Positions 1-7,526 of a stretch of 22,799 nucleotides of DNA are shown here, one piece after another. The stretch is from Acidimicrobiia bacterium (GTDB lineage Bacteria > Actinomycetota > Acidimicrobiia > IMCC26256 > JAENVU01): NCBI GenBank assembly GCA_017882945.1, contig JADGON010000227.1:1-22799 (forward strand). Reading direction: 5' to 3'. The notes beneath the pieces were generated by a model, which was not told the origin of the DNA, did no database searches, and was given only the letters and a program-made list of their open reading frames with translations. Within the stretch, counting starts at the first letter, position 1. The number at the start of each line of letters is the position of its first letter. Position numbers and translations under genes: made by a program.

Positions 1-225
1 CACGACGCGGCGATCGTTCGTGCGGCCGACGAGCTCCACGACATGTCCACGATCTCGGACGCGACCTGGGCGACGCTGTCCGAAACCTACGACCAGCAGC
101 AGATGATGGATCTCGTGTTCGCCATCGGCCAGTACCACCTCGTCTCGTTCGCCCTCAACGCGTTCGGCGTCGAGCGCGACGACGGCTTGGACGAAACCAA
201 GGTCCCCTTCCCGCCCCCTGCCTGA
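1..225 (+). CDS. carboxymuconolactone decarboxylase family protein, 3' end only
   Basis: The frame is open from base 1 to the TGA at 223-225, giving 74 residues with no start, so the gene begins outside the window. The visible part has the pattern of the C-terminal helices of AhpD/CMD-like proteins: a Thr-Trp-Ala-Thr-Leu turn, then a helix with Gln-Gln-Met-Met-Asp-Leu-Val-Phe, a Gly-Gln-Tyr-His-Leu-Val-Ser segment, and a tail with Asn-Ala-Phe-Gly-Val. The CxxC pair that would separate a peroxidase-type AhpD from a decarboxylase-type protein would lie upstream, so the reaction cannot be assigned. The amidase start follows nine bases after the stop, so the two are probably cotranscribed. A role in aromatic or xenobiotic catabolism is possible only by association. 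Confidence 0.75.
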   Translation, partial: HDAAIVRAADELHDMSTISDATWATLSETYDQQQMMDLVFAIGQYHLVSFALNAFGVERDDGLDETKVPFPPPA

Positions 226-234
226 CCCAGCGCT

Positions 235-1638
235 GTGGATGCCATCGAGGTCGTGTACGCAGGAGCGGGAGAGCAGGCGCGCCTGATTCGTGAGGATCGG
301 CTGTCGGCCCGGGAGCTGGTCGAGGCGACGCTCGAGCGGATCGACCGCCTGAACCCCCGCCTCAATGCGTTCCGCGTCGTCTTCGCCGACCGGGCGCTGG
401 CTGCGGCCGACCAGGCAGACACGCTGCACTCCAACGGCGAAGACCTCCCGCTTCTCGGCGTCCCGGTAGCGATCAAGGACGACGCGGATGTCCTGGGAGA
501 GGTCACGGCATGGGGAACCGACGCGTACGGCCCGCCGAAATCCGTCGACTCCGACGTGGTCAGTCGCTTGCGTGCGGCCGGAGCGATCGTGATCGGCAAG
601 ACGCACGTGCCCGAGATGACGCTGTGGCCGTGGACCGCGTCGACGACATGGGGTGCAACCCGCAACCCGTGGGACCCTCAACGCACGCCGGGCGGGTCGT
701 CGGGTGGCTCCGCGGTTGCAGTCGCTACGGGAATGTGCGGCGTCGCGCTGGGCTCTGACGGAGGTGGATCGATCCGTTACCCCGCGGCGCTGACGGGGGT
801 GTTCGGCATCAAGCCCCAGCGCGGCCGCATTCCACTCGGGCCCGACCACCATGACGCCTGGAACGGGCTCATCGCGTACGGCCCGCTCGCCCGCGGAGTT
901 CGCGACGCAGCCGCGTTTCTGGATGCCACCGCGGACGACCCGCCCGCCGGCGGCTTCAGATCGGCACTCGACGCATCGCCCGAGCGTCTGCGGATCGCGA
1001 TCTCACTCAAGCCTCCGCCCGGGTCACGCGCCCGTCTGACCGACGAACGCCGCACTGCCGTCGAACACACGGCAGTGCTCCTGCGTGAGCTCGGCCACGA
1101 CGTCTTCGAACACGAAGTGGACTACGGGGTCGCCGCGATGTGGAACGTCTCCGTCCGTTACGTCAAGGGCCTCGAACACGATGTCGGGAACTTGGCCCGC
1201 CCGGAGCGTCTCGAGCGAAACACGCGTCGCCTCGCCGCGCTCGGCAATCGGATCCCGGACGGGTGGCTCGCCCACGCGCGAGCGAAGGAGGGTGCGGTCG
1301 CGAGCCGGATGAACCAAAGCTTCGACCGCGCAGACGTCGTGCTGACACCGATCGCCGGGGGCCCGCCGCCCCGCATCGACGAGGTCGCCGGCCACGGCCT
1401 GGCGCGATCGTGGTTCATCTCCAACGTCATGGCGTGGGCGGCCCCCTGGAATGCGATCGGCCAGCCCGCGGCATCCGTGCCGGCCGGCTTCGATTCCCAG
1501 GGATTGCCGCTGGCCGTGCAGCTCTGCGGCCGGTCGAGCGACGAGGCGACACTCCTCAGAGTCGCACTCCAACTCGAAGAGGCGCGCCCCTGGGCGGGAA
1601 CTCGACCACCCGTGGAACGACTCGCGCCCTGCGACTGA
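235..1638 (+). CDS. amidase, amidase-signature family
   Basis: This 467-residue protein has the full amidase-signature core. The Ser-cisSer-Lys triad is readable: Lys81 in V-A-I-K-D-D, Ser155 in the G-G-S-S-G-G-S loop, and Ser179 in G-G-G-S-I-R, 24 residues after Ser155 as in the family. The surrounding glycine-rich stretch (about 153-195) and the G-I-K-P-Q-R-G-R-I-P motif after it are also typical. The family hydrolyses amide bonds of small carboxamides. No gatB or gatC is nearby, so a tRNA-amidotransferase GatA is unlikely. There is no signal peptide, so the enzyme should be cytoplasmic. The GTG at 235 sits nine bases after the preceding stop with no clear ribosome-binding site, suggesting coupling to the upstream gene. 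The substrate cannot be read from the sequence. Confidence 0.9.
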   Translation: MDAIEVVYAGAGEQARLIREDRLSARELVEATLERIDRLNPRLNAFRVVFADRALAAADQADTLHSNGEDLPLLGVPVAIKDDADVLGEVTAWGTDAYGPPKSVDSDVVSRLRAAGAIVIGKTHVPEMTLWPWTASTTWGATRNPWDPQRTPGGSSGGSAVAVATGMCGVALGSDGGGSIRYPAALTGVFGIKPQRGRIPLGPDHHDAWNGLIAYGPLARGVRDAAAFLDATADDPPAGGFRSALDASPERLRIAISLKPPPGSRARLTDERRTAVEHTAVLLRELGHDVFEHEVDYGVAAMWNVSVRYVKGLEHDVGNLARPERLERNTRRLAALGNRIPDGWLAHARAKEGAVASRMNQSFDRADVVLTPIAGGPPPRIDEVAGHGLARSWFISNVMAWAAPWNAIGQPAASVPAGFDSQGLPLAVQLCGRSSDEATLLRVALQLEEARPWAGTRPPVERLAPCD

Positions 1639-1681
1639 CCCGTCGTGAGCGCAGTCGCGAAGTATCAGTCGCCGGAGATGG

Positions 1682-2794
1682 TCAGGGAAGAAGGTTGGTG
1701 CACGCCCGGCGGGTGTTGAAACCGGCGATGTCCCGGTCGGCGTCGGGACCGGTCAGCAGGTGCGGGATGCTGCCCTGGATGCGCGCCGGCTTCCAGGTGT
1801 AGCTGTCGATGTCGCGACCGGTCGCGGTGACGTTCAGCACTCCCGTCACACCTGACGGGCCGCTCTCGTTGTAGAAGACGAAGTTGCCCAGCCCGTAGTC
1901 GACGAGCGCCGGTCCCAGCCGCCCGGCGGTCATGACGCGGTGGGTGTGGCTTCCGACCACGATGTCCGCGCCCGCGCCGACGAGCGAATGCGCGAGCTCC
2001 TCCTGACGCGGCGTCGGGCAGTCGGTTCCCTCGGCGCCCCAATGGAGATACACGGCGAGCGTGTCGGTGTTCGGCCGTGCGACCCGCACCGCGTCGATCA
2101 GACGAGCCTGGTTCAGGGTCTTGGTCGAAGCGATCCCACCCTGCGTGTCGGTCGCGGTCCACGACCCGATCAGCGCGTCGTCGATCACGTCGCTCGCACC
2201 GAACACCGTGATCCGCTGCCCGCGCACGTTGGTCGTCCACGGTGTGTACGCCTGCGCGGCGTTCGCGCCGATGCCGACGACACCGAGCGGCGTCGCAGCC
2301 TTGGCCGCCAGCGTGTCCTGGAGGCCGACCGGGCCGTAGTCGACCCCGTGGTTGTTCGCCATCGTCACTACGTCGACGCCCGCCGCCCGGAGTGCTTCGA
2401 ACGCGCGAGCGGGCGCGCGGAAGTTGAAGTTCTTCGGCACCGGGCTTCCGCGCTCGCCGATCGCGGTCTCGAGGTTCACCATCGCCACGTCGGCCTGGGA
2501 GAGCGCCGGTGAGATCGGACTGAGCATCCCGGTCGGGTTCGAGTCCAGCAACGAGCGCAGCCGCCCTTCGAAGTGGACGTCGCCCCCGAAGGCAAATGTA
2601 ACTGCTTGTCCGTTTCCCCGCCGTGGCTGCGTCGTCGTGGTCGTGGCCGACGCGCGCTCGAGCCCGGCCGCGGCGGGCGTCGTGGGGCTCGTCGCGCTGC
2701 GCCCCGTTTCATTCGACTGCGTCGCCGCGGCGATCCCGAGCGCACCGATGACGACTGCGAGACCGACGAAGGTGGCGATCACGACACGGCGCAC
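1682..2794 (-). CDS. CapA family protein (membrane-anchored metallophosphatase fold)
   Basis: The 370-residue product starts with a short basic end and a hydrophobic segment (about 4-25), a signal or anchor, then a Thr/Ala-rich linker (about 30-60), placing the domain outside the membrane. The domain has the CapA/PGA_cap metallophosphatase motifs in order: G-G-D-V-H (Asp72, His74), V-N-L-E-T (Asn108, Glu109), A-N-N-H-G (Asn147-His149), Y-L-H-W-G (His251) and G-S-H-T-H (His283, His285), ending in a D-Y-G-L-G-N-F block. CapA proteins are tied to poly-gamma-glutamate or capsule synthesis, but no capB or capC is present, so the substrate here is unknown. The GTG start is chosen because a TACGCT box lies eight bases before it. 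It is transcribed away from ctaA and converges with the amidase. Confidence 0.88.
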   Translation of the reverse strand: MRRVVIATFVGLAVVIGALGIAAATQSNETGRSATSPTTPAAAGLERASATTTTTQPRRGNGQAVTFAFGGDVHFEGRLRSLLDSNPTGMLSPISPALSQADVAMVNLETAIGERGSPVPKNFNFRAPARAFEALRAAGVDVVTMANNHGVDYGPVGLQDTLAAKAATPLGVVGIGANAAQAYTPWTTNVRGQRITVFGASDVIDDALIGSWTATDTQGGIASTKTLNQARLIDAVRVARPNTDTLAVYLHWGAEGTDCPTPRQEELAHSLVGAGADIVVGSHTHRVMTAGRLGPALVDYGLGNFVFYNESGPSGVTGVLNVTATGRDIDSYTWKPARIQGSIPHLLTGPDADRDIAGFNTRRACTNLLP

Positions 2795-2802
2795 GGGCGA
2801 TG

Positions 2803-2808
2803 AGCGTA
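2803..2808 (-). promoter_or_regulatory. -10-like box for the capA-like gene, apparently leaderless
   Basis: On the minus strand the hexamer reads TACGCT and ends eight bases before the GTG at 2794. That spacing would put transcription initiation at or next to the start codon. No convincing -35 is seen. Sequence pattern only. Confidence 0.45.
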
Positions 2809-2825
2809 CGCGCCGGAGCGCTGCC

Positions 2826-2831
2826 TACGAT
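2826..2831 (+). promoter_or_regulatory. -10-like box for ctaA
   Basis: TACGAT ends nine bases before the ctaA ATG, with no Shine-Dalgarno sequence between. It is 17 bases from the opposing capA -10 box, so each box lies where the other promoter's -35 would be. Confidence 0.45.
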
Positions 2832-2840
2832 GACGCGGCC

Positions 2841-3869
2841 ATGGGTCGGCTTCGGATTTCGCCACGCGCGTACCGCCAGGTCACCCTGGCCGCGGCGATC
2901 CTCCTCGCGCTCATCATCGTGACGGGCGCCGCAGTGCGCCTCACCGGATCCGGTCTCGGGTGTCCGGAATGGCCGAACTGCACGTCGGGCCGGCTCACCG
3001 CGGGTGCCTCCGACGACGTGCACGCGAAGATCGAGTTCGCGAACCGGATGGTCACCGGGCTCGTCTCGCTGGGGGTCATCGTCGCGGTGCTCGGATCCCT
3101 CTTCCGCATGCCGCGCCGGCGCGACCTCATCTGGCTGTCCCTCGGACTCGTCGTCGGGGTGATCGCGCAAGCGCTCCTCGGTGCACTCGTGGTCGAGGAG
3201 CTGCTCTCCCCGCCGTTCGTAATGGGCCACTTCCTGCTCTCCGCGGTCCTGCTCGCCGACGCGATGGTCCTCTATCACCGCGCCGGACTTCCCGACGACG
3301 CACGCAGCCGACCCGCGGTCAGCTCCTCGACGTTGTGGTTGGGCCGTGTGCTCGTGCTCAGCGCGTCGGTGGTGCTCGTCACGGGGACCGTCGTCACCGG
3401 GGCCGGTCCGCACTCGGGCGACGCAGGGAGCAACGCCAAGCTCAAGGCGACGCGCCTCGACATCGCCGTGCCGGAGGTCGCCCGCATCCACGGGACCACC
3501 GTCATGGTCTTCCTCGGGCTGTCGCTCGTGACGTTGTGGATCGTCACCCGCCAGCACGGGAACCGCAGGCTGCTCCAACGACTCGGCCTCTTGCTCGCGC
3601 TGATCGTCGCGCAGGGGGCGCTCGGCTACACGCAGTACTTCAACGGCGTCCCGGCGCTACTGGTCGGGTTCCACGTGGCCGGGGCCACGGCGGTCTTCAG
3701 CGCGACCCTGGCGGTCCTGCTCGCGATGTACGAGCCGGTGCGGCGCCGGCCCCGTCTTTCCGACACCGACCCGTCCCAGCTCTCGAACCCGGACCTCCTC
3801 CCGACCCTCCACAAGGAAACCCAGGCCGGAGTGGCTTCCGGCGCCACGCCCCAGCAAATGTCCCCGTGA
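2841..3869 (+). CDS. ctaA: heme A synthase (COX15/CtaA family)
   Basis: CtaA oxidises the C8 methyl of heme O to the formyl group of heme A for aa3-type cytochrome oxidase, in the cytoplasmic membrane. The 342-residue protein has about eight hydrophobic helices. After helix 1 comes G-A-A-V-R-L-T-G-S-G-L-G-C-P-E-W-P-N-C, with the Cys41/Cys47 extracellular pair of the family. The heme-binding region reads E65-F-A-N68-R69, with Asn where Bacillus CtaA has His; three other conserved histidines are visible in M-G-H-F-L-L, R-I-H-G-T-T and G-F-H-V-A-G. The T-G-A-G-P-H-S-G-D loop also fits. The frame is open upstream to 2352, but the ATG at 2841 is chosen because it starts just before helix 1, follows a -10 box, and avoids overlap with the divergent capA-like gene. 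Confidence 0.92.
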   Translation: MGRLRISPRAYRQVTLAAAILLALIIVTGAAVRLTGSGLGCPEWPNCTSGRLTAGASDDVHAKIEFANRMVTGLVSLGVIVAVLGSLFRMPRRRDLIWLSLGLVVGVIAQALLGALVVEELLSPPFVMGHFLLSAVLLADAMVLYHRAGLPDDARSRPAVSSSTLWLGRVLVLSASVVLVTGTVVTGAGPHSGDAGSNAKLKATRLDIAVPEVARIHGTTVMVFLGLSLVTLWIVTRQHGNRRLLQRLGLLLALIVAQGALGYTQYFNGVPALLVGFHVAGATAVFSATLAVLLAMYEPVRRRPRLSDTDPSQLSNPDLLPTLHKETQAGVASGATPQQMSP

Positions 3870-3907
3870 GGATTCAACCTAAAGGGACAACGCGCCGAAA
3901 AGAGGGC

Positions 3908-5005
3908 GTGCCCCCCCGATCTACCCTTTCTTGTCGAGCCGTCGCGGTCCTGGCCGCCGTCGCCGCGCTGAGCTTCGGGATCGTCGCGCCCGCCGGTGCC
4001 GCCCCGTCCGGCAGCGCCGCACCGGGAACCCGTGACCTGGGCGTCCTGAACGAGCAGTACAACCTGACCCGCCTGCGCTTGGATCAGGCCACCGCGGCGC
4101 TCCAGGTCACCCAGGACCGGCTCGCCGCCACCAGGGCCCGGGCCGAGGGTGTCCGGGCGTTGGTCCGAGCCCGATCGGCATCGCTGTACGAGGGCGCGGC
4201 CGGCGGTGGCGTGACGGCGGTGCTCGACACCGCCACGGTCGACGACTTCGGGCGCCGCACGGAGTACGTCTCCGCGGCCGCCAAGCCCGACCGCGCGCTG
4301 CTCCGCAACCTGAGCCGGACCCTCGGGCGGCTCACGGCCGAGCAGAAGTCCGCGACCGAAGCCAGGGATCACCTCCGGGCTCAGGCCGAGGCAGCGACGG
4401 CCGCCCGCCACAAGCTCCTGGCCGAGGCCGCCGCGGCCGCGGCGAAGCACCAGGCCCAGGCGGACGGCGCCGGGCCGGTCGGGACGCCGCGGGCCATGCT
4501 CGTGGCGAGCTCGTCGACCGCGGTACCCCCCGCCCGCGGCAGCGGCTCGACGGGTGGACCCATCTCATCGCCGGTCACCGCGCCTCATGCGCCGGGGCCG
4601 ACGACGCCACCTCCGACCACGGGTCCGGCGCCGCATCCCACTCCGCCCCCGCCGTCTTCACGCGCGGCGACCGCCGTGAACTACGCACGGGCTCAGCTCG
4701 GCAAGCCGTACGCATTCGCGACCGCGGGACCGAACACGTTCGACTGCTCCGGGCTCACGATGGCCGCATGGCGCGCCGCCGGCGTGAGCATGGCGCACTA
4801 CTCCGGTTCGCAAGCCGCCGCCTTCCCGAAGGTCGGCTGGGACCAGCTGCAGCCGGGAGACATCGTGGTCTTCTACTCCGACTTCCACCACGTCGGCCTC
4901 TACATCGGCGGCGGCATGATGATCCACGCGCCCCAGACCGGCGACGTCGTGAAGATCGCGCCGGCCTGGCGGGAGAACTTCCAGTTCGGCGTCCGCCCCG
5001 GGTAG
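3908..5005 (+). CDS. secreted NlpC/P60 peptidoglycan endopeptidase with N-terminal coiled coil
   Basis: The 365-residue product has a signal peptide (basic residues, hydrophobic 11-27, Ala-Gly-Ala-Ala near 29-32), a long Ala/Arg/Leu-rich coiled coil (about 40-180), a Pro/Thr-rich linker (about 200-250) and a C-terminal NlpC/P60 domain. The catalytic residues are visible: Cys280 in F-D-C-S-G-L, His328 in H-H-V-G-L-Y-I-G and His340 in M-I-H-A-P. This layout matches RipA-type cell-wall hydrolases that cut stem peptides during division, with the coiled coil as inhibitor or partner-binding part. The frame is open far upstream through ctaA in another frame. I chose the GTG at 3908 because it gives a normal signal peptide. 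The alternative GTG at 3866 overlaps the ctaA stop (GTGA) and would add 14 residues. Confidence 0.88.
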   Translation: MPPRSTLSCRAVAVLAAVAALSFGIVAPAGAAPSGSAAPGTRDLGVLNEQYNLTRLRLDQATAALQVTQDRLAATRARAEGVRALVRARSASLYEGAAGGGVTAVLDTATVDDFGRRTEYVSAAAKPDRALLRNLSRTLGRLTAEQKSATEARDHLRAQAEAATAARHKLLAEAAAAAAKHQAQADGAGPVGTPRAMLVASSSTAVPPARGSGSTGGPISSPVTAPHAPGPTTPPPTTGPAPHPTPPPPSSRAATAVNYARAQLGKPYAFATAGPNTFDCSGLTMAAWRAAGVSMAHYSGSQAAAFPKVGWDQLQPGDIVVFYSDFHHVGLYIGGGMMIHAPQTGDVVKIAPAWRENFQFGVRPG

Positions 5006-5734
5006 CTACTCGTCTCCGTGCGTGTCGCCGGTCTCGGGGATGTCTTCCGTCTTGGTGCCGTGGCGCGCGGCACGACCGAGGTTCGCGACGAGCACGGCGA
5101 CGACGGTGACGAGGAACAGCTGACCCATCAGCGCTTCGAGGCTCACGACGACCCGTCCGATGTCCGTGGCGGGTGTGAAGTCCCCGAAGCCCAGCGTCGT
5201 GATCACCACGAAGCTGAAGTAGAGGTACTGCACGCCGGTCGCGGCACCTTGCCGGAAGAAGTGCGGATCGATGCCGTCGATCGCGCTGTAGATCGCCGCG
5301 AACGAGATGCCGAGGAGCAGGTAGGCGTCGATCGCCCCGAGGACCGTCTCCACGTTGATGACCGGATGGCGGAAGATCCGGATCAGGATCACCACCGGGC
5401 ACGCCACGATCAGCAGCACGAAGATGTAGCTGGCGCCGTGGAACGGCTCGTGATCGGTCGCCGCGAGGACGCCCTGCCACACCACGGAGACGGCCACGAA
5501 CACCCCCACGATGCGGATGATTCGCCCCCGCACGTGCGAGGTGTGGAGCGCGAGCAGCAGGGTCCCCGCGAAGCACGCACCCACGATCGTGCGGGACCAC
5601 TTGGTGTCCTCGACCAGCGCCATCGTCGCGTACGTCACGATGATGAAGATCAGCAACGTCCCGTAGGTGTCGCCCTCCGCCAGGCGAGACGCAAAGCTGC
5701 GGTGGGTCGGGATGCGGGAGCTCCGGTCGGTCAC
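5006..5734 (-). CDS. six-helix potassium-channel-like ion channel
   Basis: The 242-residue protein has five hydrophobic helices (about 24-41, 49-64, 73-91, 102-121, 129-151), a pore loop and a last helix (about 198-219). The pore loop carries the selectivity filter T180-L-G-F-G-D185, close to the T-V-G-Y-G-D signature of potassium channels; Leu and Phe replace Val and Tyr. The C-terminal tail is short and charged, with no RCK/TrkA-N domain, so no regulatory nucleotide-binding part is attached. Start by GTG at 5734; a GTG 18 bases upstream (5752) is the alternative. A CAGGAT box lies eight bases before the chosen start. The gene converges with the NlpC/P60 gene (stops adjoin) and is divergent from the exonuclease gene. 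Ion preference is inferred from the filter only. Confidence 0.85.
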   Translation of the reverse strand: MTDRSSRIPTHRSFASRLAEGDTYGTLLIFIIVTYATMALVEDTKWSRTIVGACFAGTLLLALHTSHVRGRIIRIVGVFVAVSVVWQGVLAATDHEPFHGASYIFVLLIVACPVVILIRIFRHPVINVETVLGAIDAYLLLGISFAAIYSAIDGIDPHFFRQGAATGVQYLYFSFVVITTLGFGDFTPATDIGRVVVSLEALMGQLFLVTVVAVLVANLGRAARHGTKTEDIPETGDTHGDE

Positions 5735-5794
5735 AGGCGGTGATCCTGTCACCTCGTGCCCGCGTGAGCGCGGCTGTGCCAGGCTGACCCCCTG

Positions 5795-6670
5795 ATGCAG
5801 GTCCACCTCGTCGACGGCACCTACGAGCTGTTCCGCCATCACTTCGCGGTCCCGTCGCACGTCGACCCGGACGGCATGGAGGTCGCGGCGACACGCGGCG
5901 TCGTGGGATCGCTGCTCACGATGCTCGAGGGCGGCGTGACCCACATCGGCGTCGCGACGGATCACGTCGTGGAGTCGTTCCGGAACGACCTCTGGCCGGG
6001 CTACAAGACCAGCGCGGGAATGGACCCCGAGCTGCTTGCGCAATTCCCCGTGCTCGAGGACGCGTTGCGCGCGCTCGGCATCGCCGTCTGGGCCATGGTG
6101 GAGGTCGAAGCGGACGACGGGCTCGCCAGCGCGGCCGCGGTAGGCGCGGCCGACCCACGCGTCGAGCGCGTGATCATCTGCACCCCCGACAAGGACCTGA
6201 GCCAGTGCGTGGTCGCCGACCGCGTGGTGCAGCTCGACCGGCGAGCGGACGTGATCCGTGACGAAGCCGGAGTGATCGAGAAGTTTGGAGTCCCGCCGGG
6301 GTCGATCGCCGACTGGCTCGCCCTCGTCGGTGACAGCGCGGACGGCTTTCCCGGGCTCCCCGGGTGGGGCGCGAAGTCCGCGTCTACGGTGCTGGCCCAC
6401 TACCTCCACCTCGAAGCGATCCCGGCGCTGGCGAAGGACTGGGCCGTCGACGTGCGCGGCGCGGTGAAGCTGGCCACCACGCTCGTCGCGCAACGCGAGG
6501 AGGCGGAGCTGTTCAAGCGGCTCGCCACCTTGCACGAGGACGCGGAAGTCGGCACCGTCGACGAGTGGCGATGGACCGGTCCCGATCCGAGCTTCGACGC
6601 GTGGGCCGAGCGACTCGGTGCCCGAGGCATGGCGACCCGTGCACACAAGCTGGCCGATTCGAGAAGCTGA
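5795..6670 (+). CDS. stand-alone 5'-3' exonuclease / flap-endonuclease-like protein
   Basis: The 291-residue protein matches the 5'-3' exonuclease domain that forms the N-terminus of DNA polymerase I, without any polymerase part. All nine acidic metal-site positions known from the Taq domain can be matched: Asp7, Asp56, Glu105, Asp107, Asp108 (E-A-D-D), Asp132 and Asp134 (P-D-K-D-L), and Asp180 and Asp183 (G-D-S-A-D-G-F-P-G). An F-R...Y-K element (62-71) and an H3TH region after residue 165 complete it. It should remove RNA primers or 5' flaps, alone or beside PolA. The gene starts an operon-like run: the crotonase-family start follows seven bases after the stop. A weak CAGGCT box lies nine bases before the ATG. 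Confidence 0.88.
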   Translation: MQVHLVDGTYELFRHHFAVPSHVDPDGMEVAATRGVVGSLLTMLEGGVTHIGVATDHVVESFRNDLWPGYKTSAGMDPELLAQFPVLEDALRALGIAVWAMVEVEADDGLASAAAVGAADPRVERVIICTPDKDLSQCVVADRVVQLDRRADVIRDEAGVIEKFGVPPGSIADWLALVGDSADGFPGLPGWGAKSASTVLAHYLHLEAIPALAKDWAVDVRGAVKLATTLVAQREEAELFKRLATLHEDAEVGTVDEWRWTGPDPSFDAWAERLGARGMATRAHKLADSRS

Positions 6671-6677
6671 GGTGGCA

Positions 6678-7526
6678 ATGAGCACTCCTGCATCAACGGC
6701 CGCGGAGGGGAGCGCGAACGCGGTCGCGATCGACCGGCCGCAGCGTGATGTCGCGGTCGTCCGGATGAACCGTCCCGACCGGCGCAACGCGATGAACTAC
6801 GCGCTTCTCGCGGGGCTGTACGACGCGCTCGCAGAGCTGCGAGAGGACGCGGCGTGCCGGGTGATCATCCTGACCGGCGCAGGCAAGGGGTTCTGCGCCG
6901 GGCTCGATCTCGCCGAAGGCGTCGCGATGCCTCGGATGGAGGGGCTCGGTCGCGCGCAGGCGGGCATGCGTGTCCAGCAGTACATCGCAGGCCTCATCCC
7001 GCTGCTGCGCAGCCAGCCCCAGCCGATCATCGCCGCGGTCAACGGTGCTGCATCGGGCGGCGGGCTCGCGTTGGCGCTCGGCAGTGACATCCGCATCGCG
7101 GCGGCGTCCGCGCGCTTCAACGTGGCGTTCATCAAGGTCGGCCTGTCCGCGTGCGACATCGGCACGAGCTGGATCCTGCCCCGGCTGATCGGAGCGTCGC
7201 GGGCGTACGAGCTGATGCTCACGGGCCGGTTCGCCGACGCGGCCGAAGCCGAGCGGATCGGCCTCGTCACCCGGGTCGTGCCGGATGACGAGCTGCTCGA
7301 TGCCGCACTGGCCGAAGCTTCCCTGATCCTCGGCAATGGACCGTTCGGCGTCCGCATGACCAAGGAGGTGATGTGGAGCCAGCTCGAGATCGGGAGCCTG
7401 CAGGCGGGCATCGACCTGGAGAACCGCACGCAGGTCCTCTCGAGCTTCGCGGGTGACATGGAAGAGGCGATGGCGGCCTTCATGGAGAAGCGTCCGCCGC
7501 GATTCAGCACGGGGGGAGCGGGCTGA
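6678..7526 (+). CDS. enoyl-CoA hydratase/isomerase (crotonase) family protein
   Basis: The 282-residue product has the crotonase oxyanion-hole motifs: G-A-G-K-G-F-C-A-G-L-D-L (68-78) and G-A-A-S-G-G-G-L-A-L-A-L-G-S-D (123-137). The two catalytic glutamates of classical enoyl-CoA hydratase are absent: the first position is Ala131 (G-G-G-L-A) and the second falls near Phe151. An Asp at 160 in G-L-S-A-C-D-I-G lies close to the catalytic Asp of dienoyl-CoA isomerase. The acyl-CoA reaction may therefore be isomerisation or something else. Start ATG at 6678 follows GAGGTGG at short spacing and seven bases after the exonuclease stop; a GTG at 6672 is also in frame. The stop overlaps the next start (ATGA), so translation of the SDR is probably coupled. 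Confidence 0.88.
   Translation: MSTPASTAAEGSANAVAIDRPQRDVAVVRMNRPDRRNAMNYALLAGLYDALAELREDAACRVIILTGAGKGFCAGLDLAEGVAMPRMEGLGRAQAGMRVQQYIAGLIPLLRSQPQPIIAAVNGAASGGGLALALGSDIRIAAASARFNVAFIKVGLSACDIGTSWILPRLIGASRAYELMLTGRFADAAEAERIGLVTRVVPDDELLDAALAEASLILGNGPFGVRMTKEVMWSQLEIGSLQAGIDLENRTQVLSSFAGDMEEAMAAFMEKRPPRFSTGGAG

Noticed and set aside
3866..3907. A c-di-AMP riboswitch before the NlpC/P60 gene, as is found in some actinobacteria.
   Set aside because: The 38 bases after the ctaA stop are far too short for that RNA fold.
5735..6787. A minus-strand reading frame runs on upstream of the ion channel to 6787.
   Set aside because: It lies antisense to the exonuclease gene, whose protein has all family motifs; the extra part is a low-complexity Arg/Asp/Gly shadow. 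The channel starts at 5734 or 5752.
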